A stretch of 64,000 nt of DNA from CAZTHM01 sp041946825 (lineage in GTDB: Bacteria > Acidobacteriota > Terriglobia > UBA7540), in the NCBI GenBank assembly GCA_041946825.1, contig JBHGBD010000026.1:5583-69582 (forward strand), given 5' to 3'. The notes beneath the pieces are model-generated. The model was not told the origin of the DNA. It saw nothing but the letters and a program-made list of their open reading frames with translations, and did no database searches. Positions 7,191-16,382 of this stretch are shown in pieces. How positions within the stretch are numbered: position 1 is the first letter of the stretch; every line of letters starts with the position of its first letter. The position numbers were made by a program, and so were the translations under genes.

Positions 7191-8591
7191 ATGACCGGCG
7201 AAGACACCATCGTGGCCATCGCCACCGCGCCCGGCCGCGGCGGTATCGGCGTGGTGCGCCTCTCGGGAGACCACGCCGTGGAGATTGCCACAGGGTTGCT
7301 ACGCCTTTCGAGCCGGCCGCTCGAAACGCGGCGCGCCACGCTCGCCGAACTCTGCGATCCGAAATCGGGCCGGACGCTCGACCAAGTGGTCGTCACCTGC
7401 TTCCCCGCGCCGCATTCCTACACCGCCGAAGATGTGGTCGAGATCTCCTGCCACGGCGCGCCGGTCGTCTTGAAGTATCTGGTGGAACTTTGCCTCGAGC
7501 GCGGGGCGCGCGCCGCCGAGCCCGGCGAGTTCACTCTGCGCGCTTTCCTGAACGGCCGCATCGATTTGACCCAGGCCGAGGCCATCCGCGATCTGATTGA
7601 ATCGCGCACGCTCTACCAGGCGCGCGTCGCCGCGCAGCAGATGGAAGGCGCGGTCTCGGCGCGACTCAAGCCCCACAAGCAGGTTTTGGTGGAGCTCATC
7701 GCGCGGCTCGAGGCGGGAATTGATTTTGGCGAGGACGACGTCGCGGTGATGGATTGGCCGGAGATTCTTTCCTGCCTCGATACGATTCGCGCCGATTTAG
7801 AAAAACTTGTGGAAGGTTACGACTACGGCCGGATCGTCCGCGAAGGGCTGAGTCTTGCCATCGTCGGCCGGCCCAATGTGGGCAAGTCGAGCCTGTTCAA
7901 TCGCCTTTTGAACGAAGACCGCGCCATTGTCACTGCGACACCCGGCACGACCCGCGACATGATTTCGGAAAGCGCCAGCGTGGGCGGGATTCCGTTGAGC
8001 TTCGTTGACACGGCGGGGATCCGCGAAACTCACGACGAAGCGGAACGCATCGGCGTCGAGAAATCGTTCCAGGCGATTGCCGATTCGGACTTGCGCCTGC
8101 TGGTTGTGGACTCGTCGCAACCGTGGACGGAAGAAGATTCGCATTTACTCGAGAAGGTTCGCCCGCTGGGCGCTTTGCTCGTGGCCCTGAATAAATCCGA
8201 TCTTCCGCCGCGAATCTCGATGGCCGAGTTTTCCAGCTTGCTCGCATCTTTGGAAACGGAAGCCGCGGCGCCAATCGAGGCTGTTCGAACCTCGGCGCTT
8301 ACGGGCGCAGGATTGGATGAGCTGAGAGAAGAAATCCTCGCGCTGGCTGCCCCGGCACGCGACCGGGGCAACGACGATGCCTTCATCACCAACCTTCGGC
8401 ACCAGCAGCTCATCAAGGAATCGCTCGCCGCGCTCGGGCGCGCCCGGCAATCCGCCGAACAGCGCGTTCCTCACGAGATGGTCCTGCTCGACCTCTATGA
8501 AAGCCTCCGCGCGCTCGACACCCTCACCGGCGCCACCTACGCCGACGACGTCCTCGATATCATCTTCAAGACATTCTGCGTGGGCAAATAA
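7191..8591 (+). CDS. mnmE: tRNA modification GTPase MnmE
   Basis: The 466-residue product contains all MnmE parts: the N-terminal folate-binding domain, helical domain, inserted G domain (GRPNVGKSS near 223, TPGTTRD, DTAG, NKSD) and the C-terminal FCVGK with the catalytic cysteine. With MnmG it installs the cmnm5 group on wobble uridine 34 of certain tRNAs, using methylene-THF. ATG 7191 is preferred over TTG 7185 because the domain begins there. It closes the rpmH-rnpA-yidD-yidC-jag-mnmE block. Confidence 0.97.
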   Translation: MTGEDTIVAIATAPGRGGIGVVRLSGDHAVEIATGLLRLSSRPLETRRATLAELCDPKSGRTLDQVVVTCFPAPHSYTAEDVVEISCHGAPVVLKYLVELCLERGARAAEPGEFTLRAFLNGRIDLTQAEAIRDLIESRTLYQARVAAQQMEGAVSARLKPHKQVLVELIARLEAGIDFGEDDVAVMDWPEILSCLDTIRADLEKLVEGYDYGRIVREGLSLAIVGRPNVGKSSLFNRLLNEDRAIVTATPGTTRDMISESASVGGIPLSFVDTAGIRETHDEAERIGVEKSFQAIADSDLRLLVVDSSQPWTEEDSHLLEKVRPLGALLVALNKSDLPPRISMAEFSSLLASLETEAAAPIEAVRTSALTGAGLDELREEILALAAPARDRGNDDAFITNLRHQQLIKESLAALGRARQSAEQRVPHEMVLLDLYESLRALDTLTGATYADDVLDIIFKTFCVGK

Positions 8592-8632
8592 TCGTTGCCG
8601 GGCAAGGCGCGTATGTGTATGGTTCATTCAGG

Positions 8633-8890
8633 ATGGAGTTCGTACTATCCCAACACGCGAAGGCTGAAATCGCGCACCGCGGGATTCCTCTCGACGTCGT
8701 CGAAAAAGTGCTGGGAAATCCGGCCCAGATAGTCCCTGAGCACGGAGGGATGGAGGTATTTCAGTCCCGGCACAACTTTGGTGATAAGATTTTCCTGGTC
8801 CGAATCGTTGTTGACAGAAAGGTCGACCCGGCGATGGTCGTGACGGTGTACCGAACCAGTAAGATCGAAAAGTATTGGAGGAAGCCGTGA
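8633..8890 (+). CDS. DUF4258 protein, possible RelE-like toxin
   Basis: The 85-residue product starts at ATG 8633 and reads FVLSQHAKAEIAHRGIPLD, the usual opening of DUF4258 proteins, with VVTVYRTSKIEKYW at the end. The size and fold prediction fit a small RelE/ParE-like nuclease, but the activity is inferred. It overlaps the next gene by four bases (GTGA), a common arrangement for toxin-antitoxin pairs. Confidence 0.72.
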   Translation: MEFVLSQHAKAEIAHRGIPLDVVEKVLGNPAQIVPEHGGMEVFQSRHNFGDKIFLVRIVVDRKVDPAMVVTVYRTSKIEKYWRKP

Positions 8891-9084
8891 AAGTGACTTA
8901 CGACCCCCAGGTGGATGTGCTTCGCATCATCCTTAGCCCAAACACCGTGCACGAAAGTGACGAGCAAAAACCGGGCGTAATCCTCGATTACGATCGTGAC
9001 GGTAACGTCGTGGGGTTGGAAATCCTCAACGCCTCCAAGCAAATCGAGAATCCCAGGTCGCTGGAGTACGCGGTCACCAGTTGA
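8887..9084 (+). CDS. DUF2283 protein, possible antitoxin partner
   Basis: This 65-residue product starts at GTG 8887 and shows the DUF2283 pattern: VTYDPQVDVLRIIL, then GVILDYDRDGNVVGLEILNAS. DUF2283 genes often sit directly after DUF4258 genes, and the four-base overlap implies joint translation. No DNA-binding domain is visible, so regulation of its own promoter is uncertain. Confidence 0.72.
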   Translation: MKVTYDPQVDVLRIILSPNTVHESDEQKPGVILDYDRDGNVVGLEILNASKQIENPRSLEYAVTS

Positions 9085-9235
9085 AGCCCTACCTCTCGTT
9101 GTCGGTCTGACGCCAACCTCTGCAAGACGGCTGGCAAGAACGCCGAAATCGCCATCCTGCCGTCCCTCAACTTCAGTACTTCCCGCCTTGACAAGTAGCG
9201 ACTGTAGGTTTCGACTTCCTAAGAAACGAACAGCG

Positions 9236-10801
9236 TCACAACCCAACCTTGGCCCAATAGACATCGAGTTCGCGAACCCGGAGGAGTTTGGCGACGACTG
9301 CGGTGAGGAGGAAGCCGACGGCGCTGGCAACGACAAGCACCAGGAAAGCGCGGGCGGGTGTTTGCCAGCCCAGGCGCGGTTCGAGCCAGGAAACAACTCC
9401 ATAGGATGCCGCGGCGGCGAGGCTTGAAGCGGCGCACAGTTTCAAAAAGAAAATCGTAAGGCCGGCCGAGTCGGGATTCCGCGTGCGGCGATTCAGAAGT
9501 ATATAGAGCGCGATCGTATAAGCCATGACGCCAATGGAGCTCGCCAGCGCCAGGCCGAGGTGTTGCAGCCGGTGAACGAGAACCCAATATATCGGCAGAT
9601 TGAGGAAAGTGAAGACCGTCCCAACCACGGCTGGCGTCAGGGTGTCGTGCGTGGCGTAGAAGCCCCGCGCCAGGAGGTTCTGCGCTCCCCAGGCGAACAT
9701 GCTGAGGGAGAACACCGCCAACGTCGAGGCGGTCGCCTCCAAGTCCGGCCCTCGGAGGCGCGTGTGCGAGAAGATCAGATGCACGAGCGGCGAAGAGAGT
9801 GCAATCGTCAGCGCCGATATCGGCAATAAGAGCAGTATGACGCCTTTCAAGGTTGAATTCAGCGTGCGGTTGAGTTCGTCTAACTTCCCTTCCGAATAGA
9901 GTTGCGCCAGAAACGGGAACGAGGCCACGCCCACGGCTTGCCCCACCACTCCCAGCGGCACGCGCATCAGCGTTTTGGCGTAGGTCAGCCAGGTGATGGA
10001 CGCGGATTCCAAGTACGACCCGAACCACCGGATGATCCAGTCGTCCGTGAAGACGACGGAGAGCGCCAACATGATGGGGATCGTCAACTTCACGAAAAGC
10101 CCGAAGCCCGGATGTCGCAGATCGAAATTGGGCGCGAAGCGCGCTCCGGCCCGCCGCGCGCCGTAGATTTGCAGGAGGAAATTTCCCGCCAGCGCTCCCG
10201 CCAGGACGCCAACGGCGAAGCCGGTGATGCCATAACGTGATGACAGCAGGAAGCCACCGGCAATGATTCCGAGGTTGTAGATCACCGGCGCGAGGGAGGG
10301 AACGACGAACTGGCCCTTGGCGTATTGGACGGCGCTCAGGATGCTGCCGAGATAAAAGCAGATTTGCGCGGGAAGCATCAGGCGCGTCAAAAAGACCACG
10401 CGCTCCTTTTGAGCCGGGTCAAATCCCGGCGCAATGAGGAGCACGAGCCGCGGGGCGAAGATTTCGGCCACCACCACGAGGGCGAGGAGAGCCAGGCCCA
10501 TCACCGTGATAACGGTGGAGAAAACGTGCCAGCCTTCGTCTTCGTTCTTTTCGGCGGCGTACTTGGCGAAGACCGGAATGAAGGTAAGGCTCAGCGAGCC
10601 TCCTGCGACGAGGTAGTTCAGAAAATCGGGAAGCGTGAAGGCGGCGTAATAAGCGTCGGTGACCGCGTTCGAGCCGATCTGGTGTGCCACCGTCCAGTCA
10701 CGCAGAAAGCCCAGGACCCGGCTCAGCATGACGCTCGCCATGATGATTCCGGAGGCCGCGGCGATTCGCCGCATCGGGAAATGGGTCGTCATCGGCGCCA
10801 T
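9236..10801 (-). CDS. murJ: Lipid II flippase MurJ
   Basis: The 521-residue polytopic protein has the MurJ/MviN N-terminus (ASVMLSRVLGFLRDWTVAHQIG) and about 14 membrane helices. The central cavity region has NLGIIAGG and the MRVPLGVVGQAVGVASFPFL motif. It flips lipid-linked peptidoglycan precursor across the inner membrane. The open frame runs about 440 bases further upstream, but that part overlaps the zinc-ribbon gene and has no MurJ similarity, so ATG 10801 is chosen (10792 is also possible). Confidence 0.94.
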   Translation of the reverse strand: MAPMTTHFPMRRIAAASGIIMASVMLSRVLGFLRDWTVAHQIGSNAVTDAYYAAFTLPDFLNYLVAGGSLSLTFIPVFAKYAAEKNEDEGWHVFSTVITVMGLALLALVVVAEIFAPRLVLLIAPGFDPAQKERVVFLTRLMLPAQICFYLGSILSAVQYAKGQFVVPSLAPVIYNLGIIAGGFLLSSRYGITGFAVGVLAGALAGNFLLQIYGARRAGARFAPNFDLRHPGFGLFVKLTIPIMLALSVVFTDDWIIRWFGSYLESASITWLTYAKTLMRVPLGVVGQAVGVASFPFLAQLYSEGKLDELNRTLNSTLKGVILLLLPISALTIALSSPLVHLIFSHTRLRGPDLEATASTLAVFSLSMFAWGAQNLLARGFYATHDTLTPAVVGTVFTFLNLPIYWVLVHRLQHLGLALASSIGVMAYTIALYILLNRRTRNPDSAGLTIFFLKLCAASSLAAAASYGVVSWLEPRLGWQTPARAFLVLVVASAVGFLLTAVVAKLLRVRELDVYWAKVGL

Positions 10802-10881
10802 TATCGTTGATTTGCCATCGTTTGTAACGGATTGACTGCAACGGACGTGAGGTCGCGAGGGTCCAGCCCCCTTCGACCCCG

Positions 10882-11259
10882 TCAACGGGACTCGGGCATC
10901 GGAAACCGCGTCTTGCAGGCCCGGCAGCGCACCATCGGACCTCGACCGACAACGCGCTCCCAAAGGCGGCGATGCGAGCGGTGGAAATCCGATTTGCCAC
11001 ATTGCGGGCAGGTCCCGGCTGGAGGCACAGCGGGATCCGGTGGCTGAGAAGTGGAGTGGCTCTCTCGAAATTGCGATGCGGTGGGCGCGTTTGGCCGGGG
11101 GGAAGAGTTGTTCCCCCCGTGCCTCGGAAAGAGCCGATAACGGTGGCAGCGAGAACAGATCCGTAAGCGATAGCCAAGCATTTTCGCTGTGGAGTACATC
11201 AGACCGGGAGGTACAGTCTCGGTCTTCTCGGCGCCGCACTTCTTGCAGGGGGTTGCCAT
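10882..11259 (-). CDS. Small zinc-ribbon protein of unknown function
   Basis: Starting at ATG 11259, the 125-residue product has four cysteine pairs: CKKC near the N-terminus, CSRC, CPQC and CRAC near the C-terminus. These would form two zinc ribbons. The middle is Ser/Pro/Asn-rich. No known family was recognised. It is on the same strand as murJ, about 80 bases upstream. Confidence 0.6.
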   Translation of the reverse strand: MATPCKKCGAEKTETVPPGLMYSTAKMLGYRLRICSRCHRYRLFPRHGGNNSSPRPNAPTASQFRESHSTSQPPDPAVPPAGTCPQCGKSDFHRSHRRLWERVVGRGPMVRCRACKTRFPMPESR

Positions 11260-11578
11260 TGAATTAACAATCGAAAATAGCAAAAAGGCGAGCATGGCGC
11301 AAGTTGCTAGTAATGCCCTTACAACGGGGGCGGTGTAGGGTTACGCGCGCAGGGCTTGGATGGCCGTTCTTTGAGGGAATGGCTCTATGGCTTCGGGTGT
11401 GTTGCCTTGGGGAACCCAGGCTTACGAAACGAAGAAAATCATAATATCCCGTAACCGTTTAGCTGCCCATCTCGTCTATCCAAATGACACCCAATCAGGT
11501 GTTTGAAATCAGACGTTGAACTGCGCCCGCGGTGAGAATTACAGCGGGTGGGATGCAAATCATCTGGAGAACGCTATC
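11260..11578. other. Intergenic region between divergent genes
   Basis: This stretch separates the leftward zinc-ribbon gene from the rightward small exported protein, so it should hold two promoters. A short inverted repeat, ACACC-CAATCA-GGTGT (about 11487-11502), is visible. No RNA gene or larger structure was found. Confidence 0.5.
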
Positions 11579-11980
11579 ATGAGCAGAAGAAACGCTTTCT
11601 TGGCGGGTCTGTTGGCTGCCGGTACCGCGCTGGCATGGAGCAGTGCATGCGCCGCTGCGGATGAACCTGCAAAGGTTGCCGGCACGTGGGAAATGACCGC
11701 CCAGGGCCGGCGTGGAACGCGCACTCAGACGCTCGTCTTCCAACAGGACGGCAGCACGATCAAAGGCACTATCAAAGGCCCGCGCGGGGAGGCTCCCCTG
11801 GAGGGCACGGTGGAAGGAAGCAAAATCACTTTCACCGTCACCCGCGAGACCCCCAACGGTTCATTTACGATTGAGTATACTGGGACGCTAGAAGGAGATT
11901 CCCTGAAGGGGACGTTCCACAGCGAACGATTTGACGGCGAGTGGACCGCCAAGCGCGCCAGCGGCGGCGCCGAGAAGTAG
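11579..11980 (+). CDS. Small exported protein of unknown function
   Basis: ATG 11579 gives a 133-residue product with a clear signal peptide (positive start SRR, hydrophobic core, likely cut after ACAAA near residue 22). The mature part is a repetitive beta pattern (GTWEMTAQGRRG, TIKGTIKGPRG, IEYTGTLEGDSLKGTF), similar to small lipocalin-like beta barrels. The preceding in-frame region lacks family support. It lies upstream of, and in the same direction as, the DUF5666 and TonB-receptor genes. Confidence 0.7.
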   Translation: MSRRNAFLAGLLAAGTALAWSSACAAADEPAKVAGTWEMTAQGRRGTRTQTLVFQQDGSTIKGTIKGPRGEAPLEGTVEGSKITFTVTRETPNGSFTIEYTGTLEGDSLKGTFHSERFDGEWTAKRASGGAEK

Positions 11981-12093
11981 CCGCCGTCGCAGCCCAGCCA
12001 GCCGTTAAACTGAACCCACCAAACCGAAGTCGCAGCGCAGCGGACTTCTGAGGCAGGATTAGGGGACAAAAGAAGCATGTAGGGCCCGGCATC

Positions 12094-13377
12094 ATGAGGA
12101 AGGCAATCCAAATTTTGATGGCTATCTTGGCGGGAGTTGCGGTTGCGCAAAGCACCGCACGTGCTTTGTCACAAGCGGGCACTGGAGCCGCTCAGCCTGT
12201 CCGACCGGTCGGGGTCGTGATGCAAATCAAACCCGGAAGTCTGACCTTGAAAACTGACGCGGGTCCAGTCCTTGAGGTGCCCCTACCGGAGGGGATCTCG
12301 GTCGTGCGCGTACCTCCGGGAGCCAAGGATCTCAAGACTGCCACTCCGATCACGGTTGGTGACATTAAAGCGGGCGACCGCATACTGGTCCGTGGCCGCG
12401 TCTCGGAGGATCAGAAGTCTGTAACCGCCACGACGGTCATCGTGATGGCCAAGACCGACGTGGAAAAGCTGCATGAAGCCGAACGGGCCGAATGGCGGCG
12501 GCGAGGCATCGGCGGACGCGTGAAGTCATTGGACCCCGCCGCGAAGGAAATCACCATCACCGTCCCGACGCGGCCCCATGATCCCGCCAATCCCACTCGT
12601 CCCGTAACCGTCACGCTGGCAGCGAACGCGGAACTTCTGCGCTACGCTCCCGACTCGGTCAGATTCAGCGATGCAAAACCCGGGACGTTTGAGGAAATCA
12701 GAGTCGGTGACCAGATTCGTGCTCTGGGAACCAGAAGCGAGGACGGCTCACGCTTCACCGCCGAGAAACTGATCTCGGGGACGTTCCGCAATATCGGGGC
12801 GACGGTGATTTCCGTTGACGCGGAGCATTCGGCGGTGGCCGTCAAGGACCTGGCGTCGGGTAACGCGATCGTAGTGCGGACAAACGCCGATTCGAAGTTG
12901 CATCGCCTGCCGCCCAATGTGGCGCAGATGCTCGCCGGATTCACGACCGGCGCCGGGCCCAACGGTGGTCCGGGCGGTTCGCGAGGGGCGGGAGGAGTTC
13001 CCGGCGCTGCACAGGGAGGGCCGCAAGGCGGCGAAGGCGGAGCGTGGCGCCGCGAGGGGGCCGCTCCGAGCGGGACGGTCGCGCCCGGCGAACGTCCGGC
13101 AGCGGGTGGCGTGCCTCCTGGCGCAAGGCAGGGGAACGGGGGACCGCCGGATTTTCAAGAGATGATCGACCGGACTCCGCCCCTAGCGATCGGTGAGCTA
13201 AAGCCCGGCGATGCCTTGATGGTGCTCAGTACGCAGGGGGCGAACCCCGCCGAAGTGACTGCCATTATTGTTCTTGCCGGAGTGGAACCCATCCTGGCTG
13301 CGCAACCCAAGGGAAGCGAAGACATGGTGCTAGGCCAATGGAACATGGGTGGGGGCGGCGGCGAAGGTGGGCCGTAA
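12094..13377 (+). CDS. Exported DUF5666-type protein with Gly/Pro-rich insert
   Basis: The 427-residue product has a signal peptide (to about residue 25) and repeated DUF5666-like beta units (GVVMQIKPGSLTLKT; VGDIKAGDRILVRG; IRVGDQIRALGTRS; IGELKPGDALMVLS). A low-complexity Gly/Pro/Ala/Arg segment lies at about 287-350, and the last residues are Gly-rich too. Function is unknown. It ends about 37 bases before the TonB receptor, whose barrel carries a similar Gly-rich insert, so the two are probably co-expressed at the cell surface. Confidence 0.72.
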   Translation: MRKAIQILMAILAGVAVAQSTARALSQAGTGAAQPVRPVGVVMQIKPGSLTLKTDAGPVLEVPLPEGISVVRVPPGAKDLKTATPITVGDIKAGDRILVRGRVSEDQKSVTATTVIVMAKTDVEKLHEAERAEWRRRGIGGRVKSLDPAAKEITITVPTRPHDPANPTRPVTVTLAANAELLRYAPDSVRFSDAKPGTFEEIRVGDQIRALGTRSEDGSRFTAEKLISGTFRNIGATVISVDAEHSAVAVKDLASGNAIVVRTNADSKLHRLPPNVAQMLAGFTTGAGPNGGPGGSRGAGGVPGAAQGGPQGGEGGAWRREGAAPSGTVAPGERPAAGGVPPGARQGNGGPPDFQEMIDRTPPLAIGELKPGDALMVLSTQGANPAEVTAIIVLAGVEPILAAQPKGSEDMVLGQWNMGGGGGEGGP

Positions 13378-13414
13378 CGCGGGGACTGTTCAGTTGATAT
13401 CGGAGGATTCGAAG

Positions 13415-16330
13415 ATGAAAGTTCTGGCTAGGTGGGGAAGAATCCCGCTGATGTTAATTCTTGCCTTATTCTTGGGATTACAGATTCTCTTTGGACAATC
13501 GGGAGCGGTCAGCCTAAGCGGCCAGGTAAAAGATCCCTCTGGAGCGGTCGTCCCGGCCGTAACGGTGACGGCCATCGGCGCGGACGCAGTCCCACACGAA
13601 ACCCAGAGCAACGAAGAAGGCCGTTACGAATTCCGCAATCTTGCCCCCGGCAACTACACCGTGCAGGTTCGGCTGAAGGGCTTCGCGGACTTCGAGAAGA
13701 AAGATGTGGTCATCACCCAGGGCCAGCCTCAAGTCGTGGACGTGCAACTGGTGGTCTTCCTGGAAGCGCAGAAAGTGACGGTAAAAGGCGAAAGCGCCGA
13801 AATTACGGTCAGCCCCACAAGCACGGTCGGAGCCGTGGTGTTGCGAGGTGAAGACCTGAGCACCCTTTCCGACAACCCGGACGACATGGAACAGGAACTT
13901 CAAGCCCTGGCGGGCCCGGCGGCAGGGCCCAATGGCGGCCAGATCTATATCGACGGTTTCAGTGAAGGCCGGCTGCCACCCAAGGAATCGATCCGGGAAA
14001 TCCGCGTCAACCAGAGCCCGTTTGCCGCGGAATATGACCGGCTGGGTTTTGGCCGCATCGAGATCTTCACCAAACCCGGAACCGACAAGTTCCACGGCCA
14101 AGGCTCTTTCGAGTATGGGAATTCGGTGTTTAACTCCCGCAACCCCTTCGCGCCCGACAAGCCGCCTTACCACTCCTACGAATGGGGTGGGAGCCTGGGA
14201 GGGCCCCTGAGCAAGAAGTCCTCCTTCTTTGTGGATGCTGAGCGCGAGGACGAAGGGCAGGTCTCGGTGGTCAACGCCATCACTCTCGATTCGGCCTTCA
14301 ATGAGACTCCCTTCAGCCAGGCGGTCTTGAATCCCACCTGGCGCACCACCGTCAGCCCGCGTGTGGATTATCAACTGACTCCCAAAAACACTCTTGTGAC
14401 GCGCTACAGTTTCCAGCAGCGGGCTTCCGACGACGAAGGGGTGGGGCAGTTCTCCCTGCCTTCACAGGGGTATGACCGGCGGTATAACGAACACACGTTT
14501 CAGGCGACGGAGACGGCGGTGCTCAGTCTGCGGGCTGTCAATGAGACACGATTCCAGTACGCGCGCCAGCGCACCAAAGTGACCGGCGACAATTCCCAGC
14601 CGACTATTTCCGTCCTGGCCGCCTTTACGGGCGGGGGCGTCAGTGCGGGCCCGAGTGGAACCAACCACGACCATTACGAAGTACAGAACATGACCTCGAT
14701 CACGACGGGCAAGCACCTCTTGAAGTTCGGAATGCGCATGAGGGACCTCAGCTTATGGGACAGCTCGGAGCGGAACTACAACGGCTCCTACACCTTTACG
14801 TCCCTCGAGGCTTACCGTCTGACGCTCGAAGGACTTGATGCCGGCTTGACGCCGGAAGAGATTCGCGCCAGTGGCGGCGGCGCCAGCCAGTTCTCCCTGA
14901 CGGCTGGAACTCCGGTCGCCACACTCAATCAGTACGACCTCGGCCTTTTCATCCAGGACGATTGGCGGGTGCGGCCGAATGTCAGCTTGAGCACCGGGCT
15001 GCGCTACGAAACCCAGAATCAAATCAGCGATCACCGCGATTTCGCGCCCCGGGTTGGACTTGCCTGGGGCCTGGGCCGAGGAAAGACGGGCCAACCCAAA
15101 ACCGTCCTGCGCGCCGGAGCCGGAGTGTTCTATGACCGCTTCAATTCCGACCTGACACTCCAGGCCCTGCGCCTGAACGGCACGACGCAACAGCAATTCC
15201 TGGTTCCGAATCCCGACTTTTACCCCGACATTCCGCCCTTGACGGAACTGGAGAACAGCGCCGTGCCACAAACCCTCCGGCGCGTGGCGGAAAACCTCCA
15301 GGCGCCTTACACGATCCAGAGCGCGGTGGGAATCGAGCGCCAACTCCCCAAGAACATCACCTTGGCCGTCACCTACACGAATTCCCACGGCGTCCACATC
15401 CTGCGCTCGCGGAACATCAACGCCCCGCTCCCCGGCACCTATGATCCACTGAATCCGGAAAGCGCGGTCCGCCCCTTCGGAGGAACCGAGAACATCTACC
15501 AGTACGAATCCAGCGGAATCTACAACCAGAATCAGCTCATCCTGAACTACAGCGCCCGCATCAGCTCGCGGTACTCGCTCTTCGGCTTCTATATGCTCAA
15601 CCAGGCCCGCAGCAACACCGACGGGGGGAGCGACTTTCCCGCTGACTCGTACAATTTGACGACCGAATACAGTCGCGCCCAATTCGACGTCCGCCAGCGC
15701 TTCTTTACGGGAGGCATGATCGCCTTGCCCCTCGATTTTCGCGTCAGCCCCTTCATGGTGATTGCCTCGGGTCAGCCTTTTGACATCGTGGTGGGCCAGG
15801 ATCTGAACGGGGATTCGCTGTTCAACGACCGGCCCTCCTTCGCCACCGACCTGAGCAGCCCCAACGTGGTGAGAACAGCCTACGGAGACTTTGACCTTCT
15901 ACCGCCCCCCGGCGCCCGGATCATTCCGCGCAATCTTGGCGACGGGCCGGGGCGCTTTAACTTGAATTTGCGCCTGACCAAGATCTTCAGTTTTGGGAAG
16001 GGCGAGGGCCGCTCCGCGAGTGGTTTCCCGGGCGGGGGCGGCGGACACGGCGGTCACCGGGGCGGGCCTCCGGGAGGGGGTCTCGGCCCGCGCGGCCTGA
16101 GCGGCGGCGGCGGTCCGCCGAGTGGCATGTTCCACCCGCTCGGCAACAAGCGTTACACGCTGGAATTCTCCCTGGTGGTTCGCAATATCTTCAACAACGT
16201 CAACCTTGCGAACCCGATCGGCAACTTGAGCTCGCCCCTGTTCGGGCACTCCAACGCGATCGCGGGCGGCTTCTTTGCGAGTTCCACCGCCAACCGGCGC
16301 CTGGAATTGCAAACGCGCTTCACCTTCTGA
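13415..16330 (+). CDS. Oar-like TonB-dependent receptor
   Basis: From ATG 13415 (GGAGG at 13402-13406), the 971-residue protein has a signal peptide, a carboxypeptidase-regulatory-like domain (SLSGQVKDPSGAVVPAVTVT to about 110), a plug region (about 125-230) and a long outer-membrane barrel ending in aromatic residues (RLELQTRFTF). A Gly/His-rich insert (about 868-905) lies in a late loop. Such receptors are numerous in Acidobacteriota and take up large or polymeric substrates by TonB energy. The substrate is not readable. An upstream in-frame extension lacks a signal peptide and is rejected. Confidence 0.88.
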   Translation: MKVLARWGRIPLMLILALFLGLQILFGQSGAVSLSGQVKDPSGAVVPAVTVTAIGADAVPHETQSNEEGRYEFRNLAPGNYTVQVRLKGFADFEKKDVVITQGQPQVVDVQLVVFLEAQKVTVKGESAEITVSPTSTVGAVVLRGEDLSTLSDNPDDMEQELQALAGPAAGPNGGQIYIDGFSEGRLPPKESIREIRVNQSPFAAEYDRLGFGRIEIFTKPGTDKFHGQGSFEYGNSVFNSRNPFAPDKPPYHSYEWGGSLGGPLSKKSSFFVDAEREDEGQVSVVNAITLDSAFNETPFSQAVLNPTWRTTVSPRVDYQLTPKNTLVTRYSFQQRASDDEGVGQFSLPSQGYDRRYNEHTFQATETAVLSLRAVNETRFQYARQRTKVTGDNSQPTISVLAAFTGGGVSAGPSGTNHDHYEVQNMTSITTGKHLLKFGMRMRDLSLWDSSERNYNGSYTFTSLEAYRLTLEGLDAGLTPEEIRASGGGASQFSLTAGTPVATLNQYDLGLFIQDDWRVRPNVSLSTGLRYETQNQISDHRDFAPRVGLAWGLGRGKTGQPKTVLRAGAGVFYDRFNSDLTLQALRLNGTTQQQFLVPNPDFYPDIPPLTELENSAVPQTLRRVAENLQAPYTIQSAVGIERQLPKNITLAVTYTNSHGVHILRSRNINAPLPGTYDPLNPESAVRPFGGTENIYQYESSGIYNQNQLILNYSARISSRYSLFGFYMLNQARSNTDGGSDFPADSYNLTTEYSRAQFDVRQRFFTGGMIALPLDFRVSPFMVIASGQPFDIVVGQDLNGDSLFNDRPSFATDLSSPNVVRTAYGDFDLLPPPGARIIPRNLGDGPGRFNLNLRLTKIFSFGKGEGRSASGFPGGGGGHGGHRGGPPGGGLGPRGLSGGGGPPSGMFHPLGNKRYTLEFSLVVRNIFNNVNLANPIGNLSSPLFGHSNAIAGGFFASSTANRRLELQTRFTF

Positions 16331-16344
16331 GGGTGGGATTCATC

Positions 16345-16369
16345 GGGGCGGCTTGCTCTATGCCGCCCC
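16345..16369. terminator. Bidirectional hairpin terminator between convergent genes
   Basis: GGGGCGGC (16345-16352) and GCCGCCCC (16362-16369) form a perfect eight-pair stem with a nine-base loop. It sits in the 52-base gap between the ends of the TonB receptor and glgC. There is no clear U-tract. Confidence 0.6.
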
Positions 16370-16382
16370 CGCGTCGCCGCGC

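Noticed and set aside
10802..11239. N-terminal extension of murJ
   Set aside because: It overlaps the zinc-ribbon gene in another frame, has no MurJ similarity, and the MurJ family starts near residue 1 of the 10801 start.
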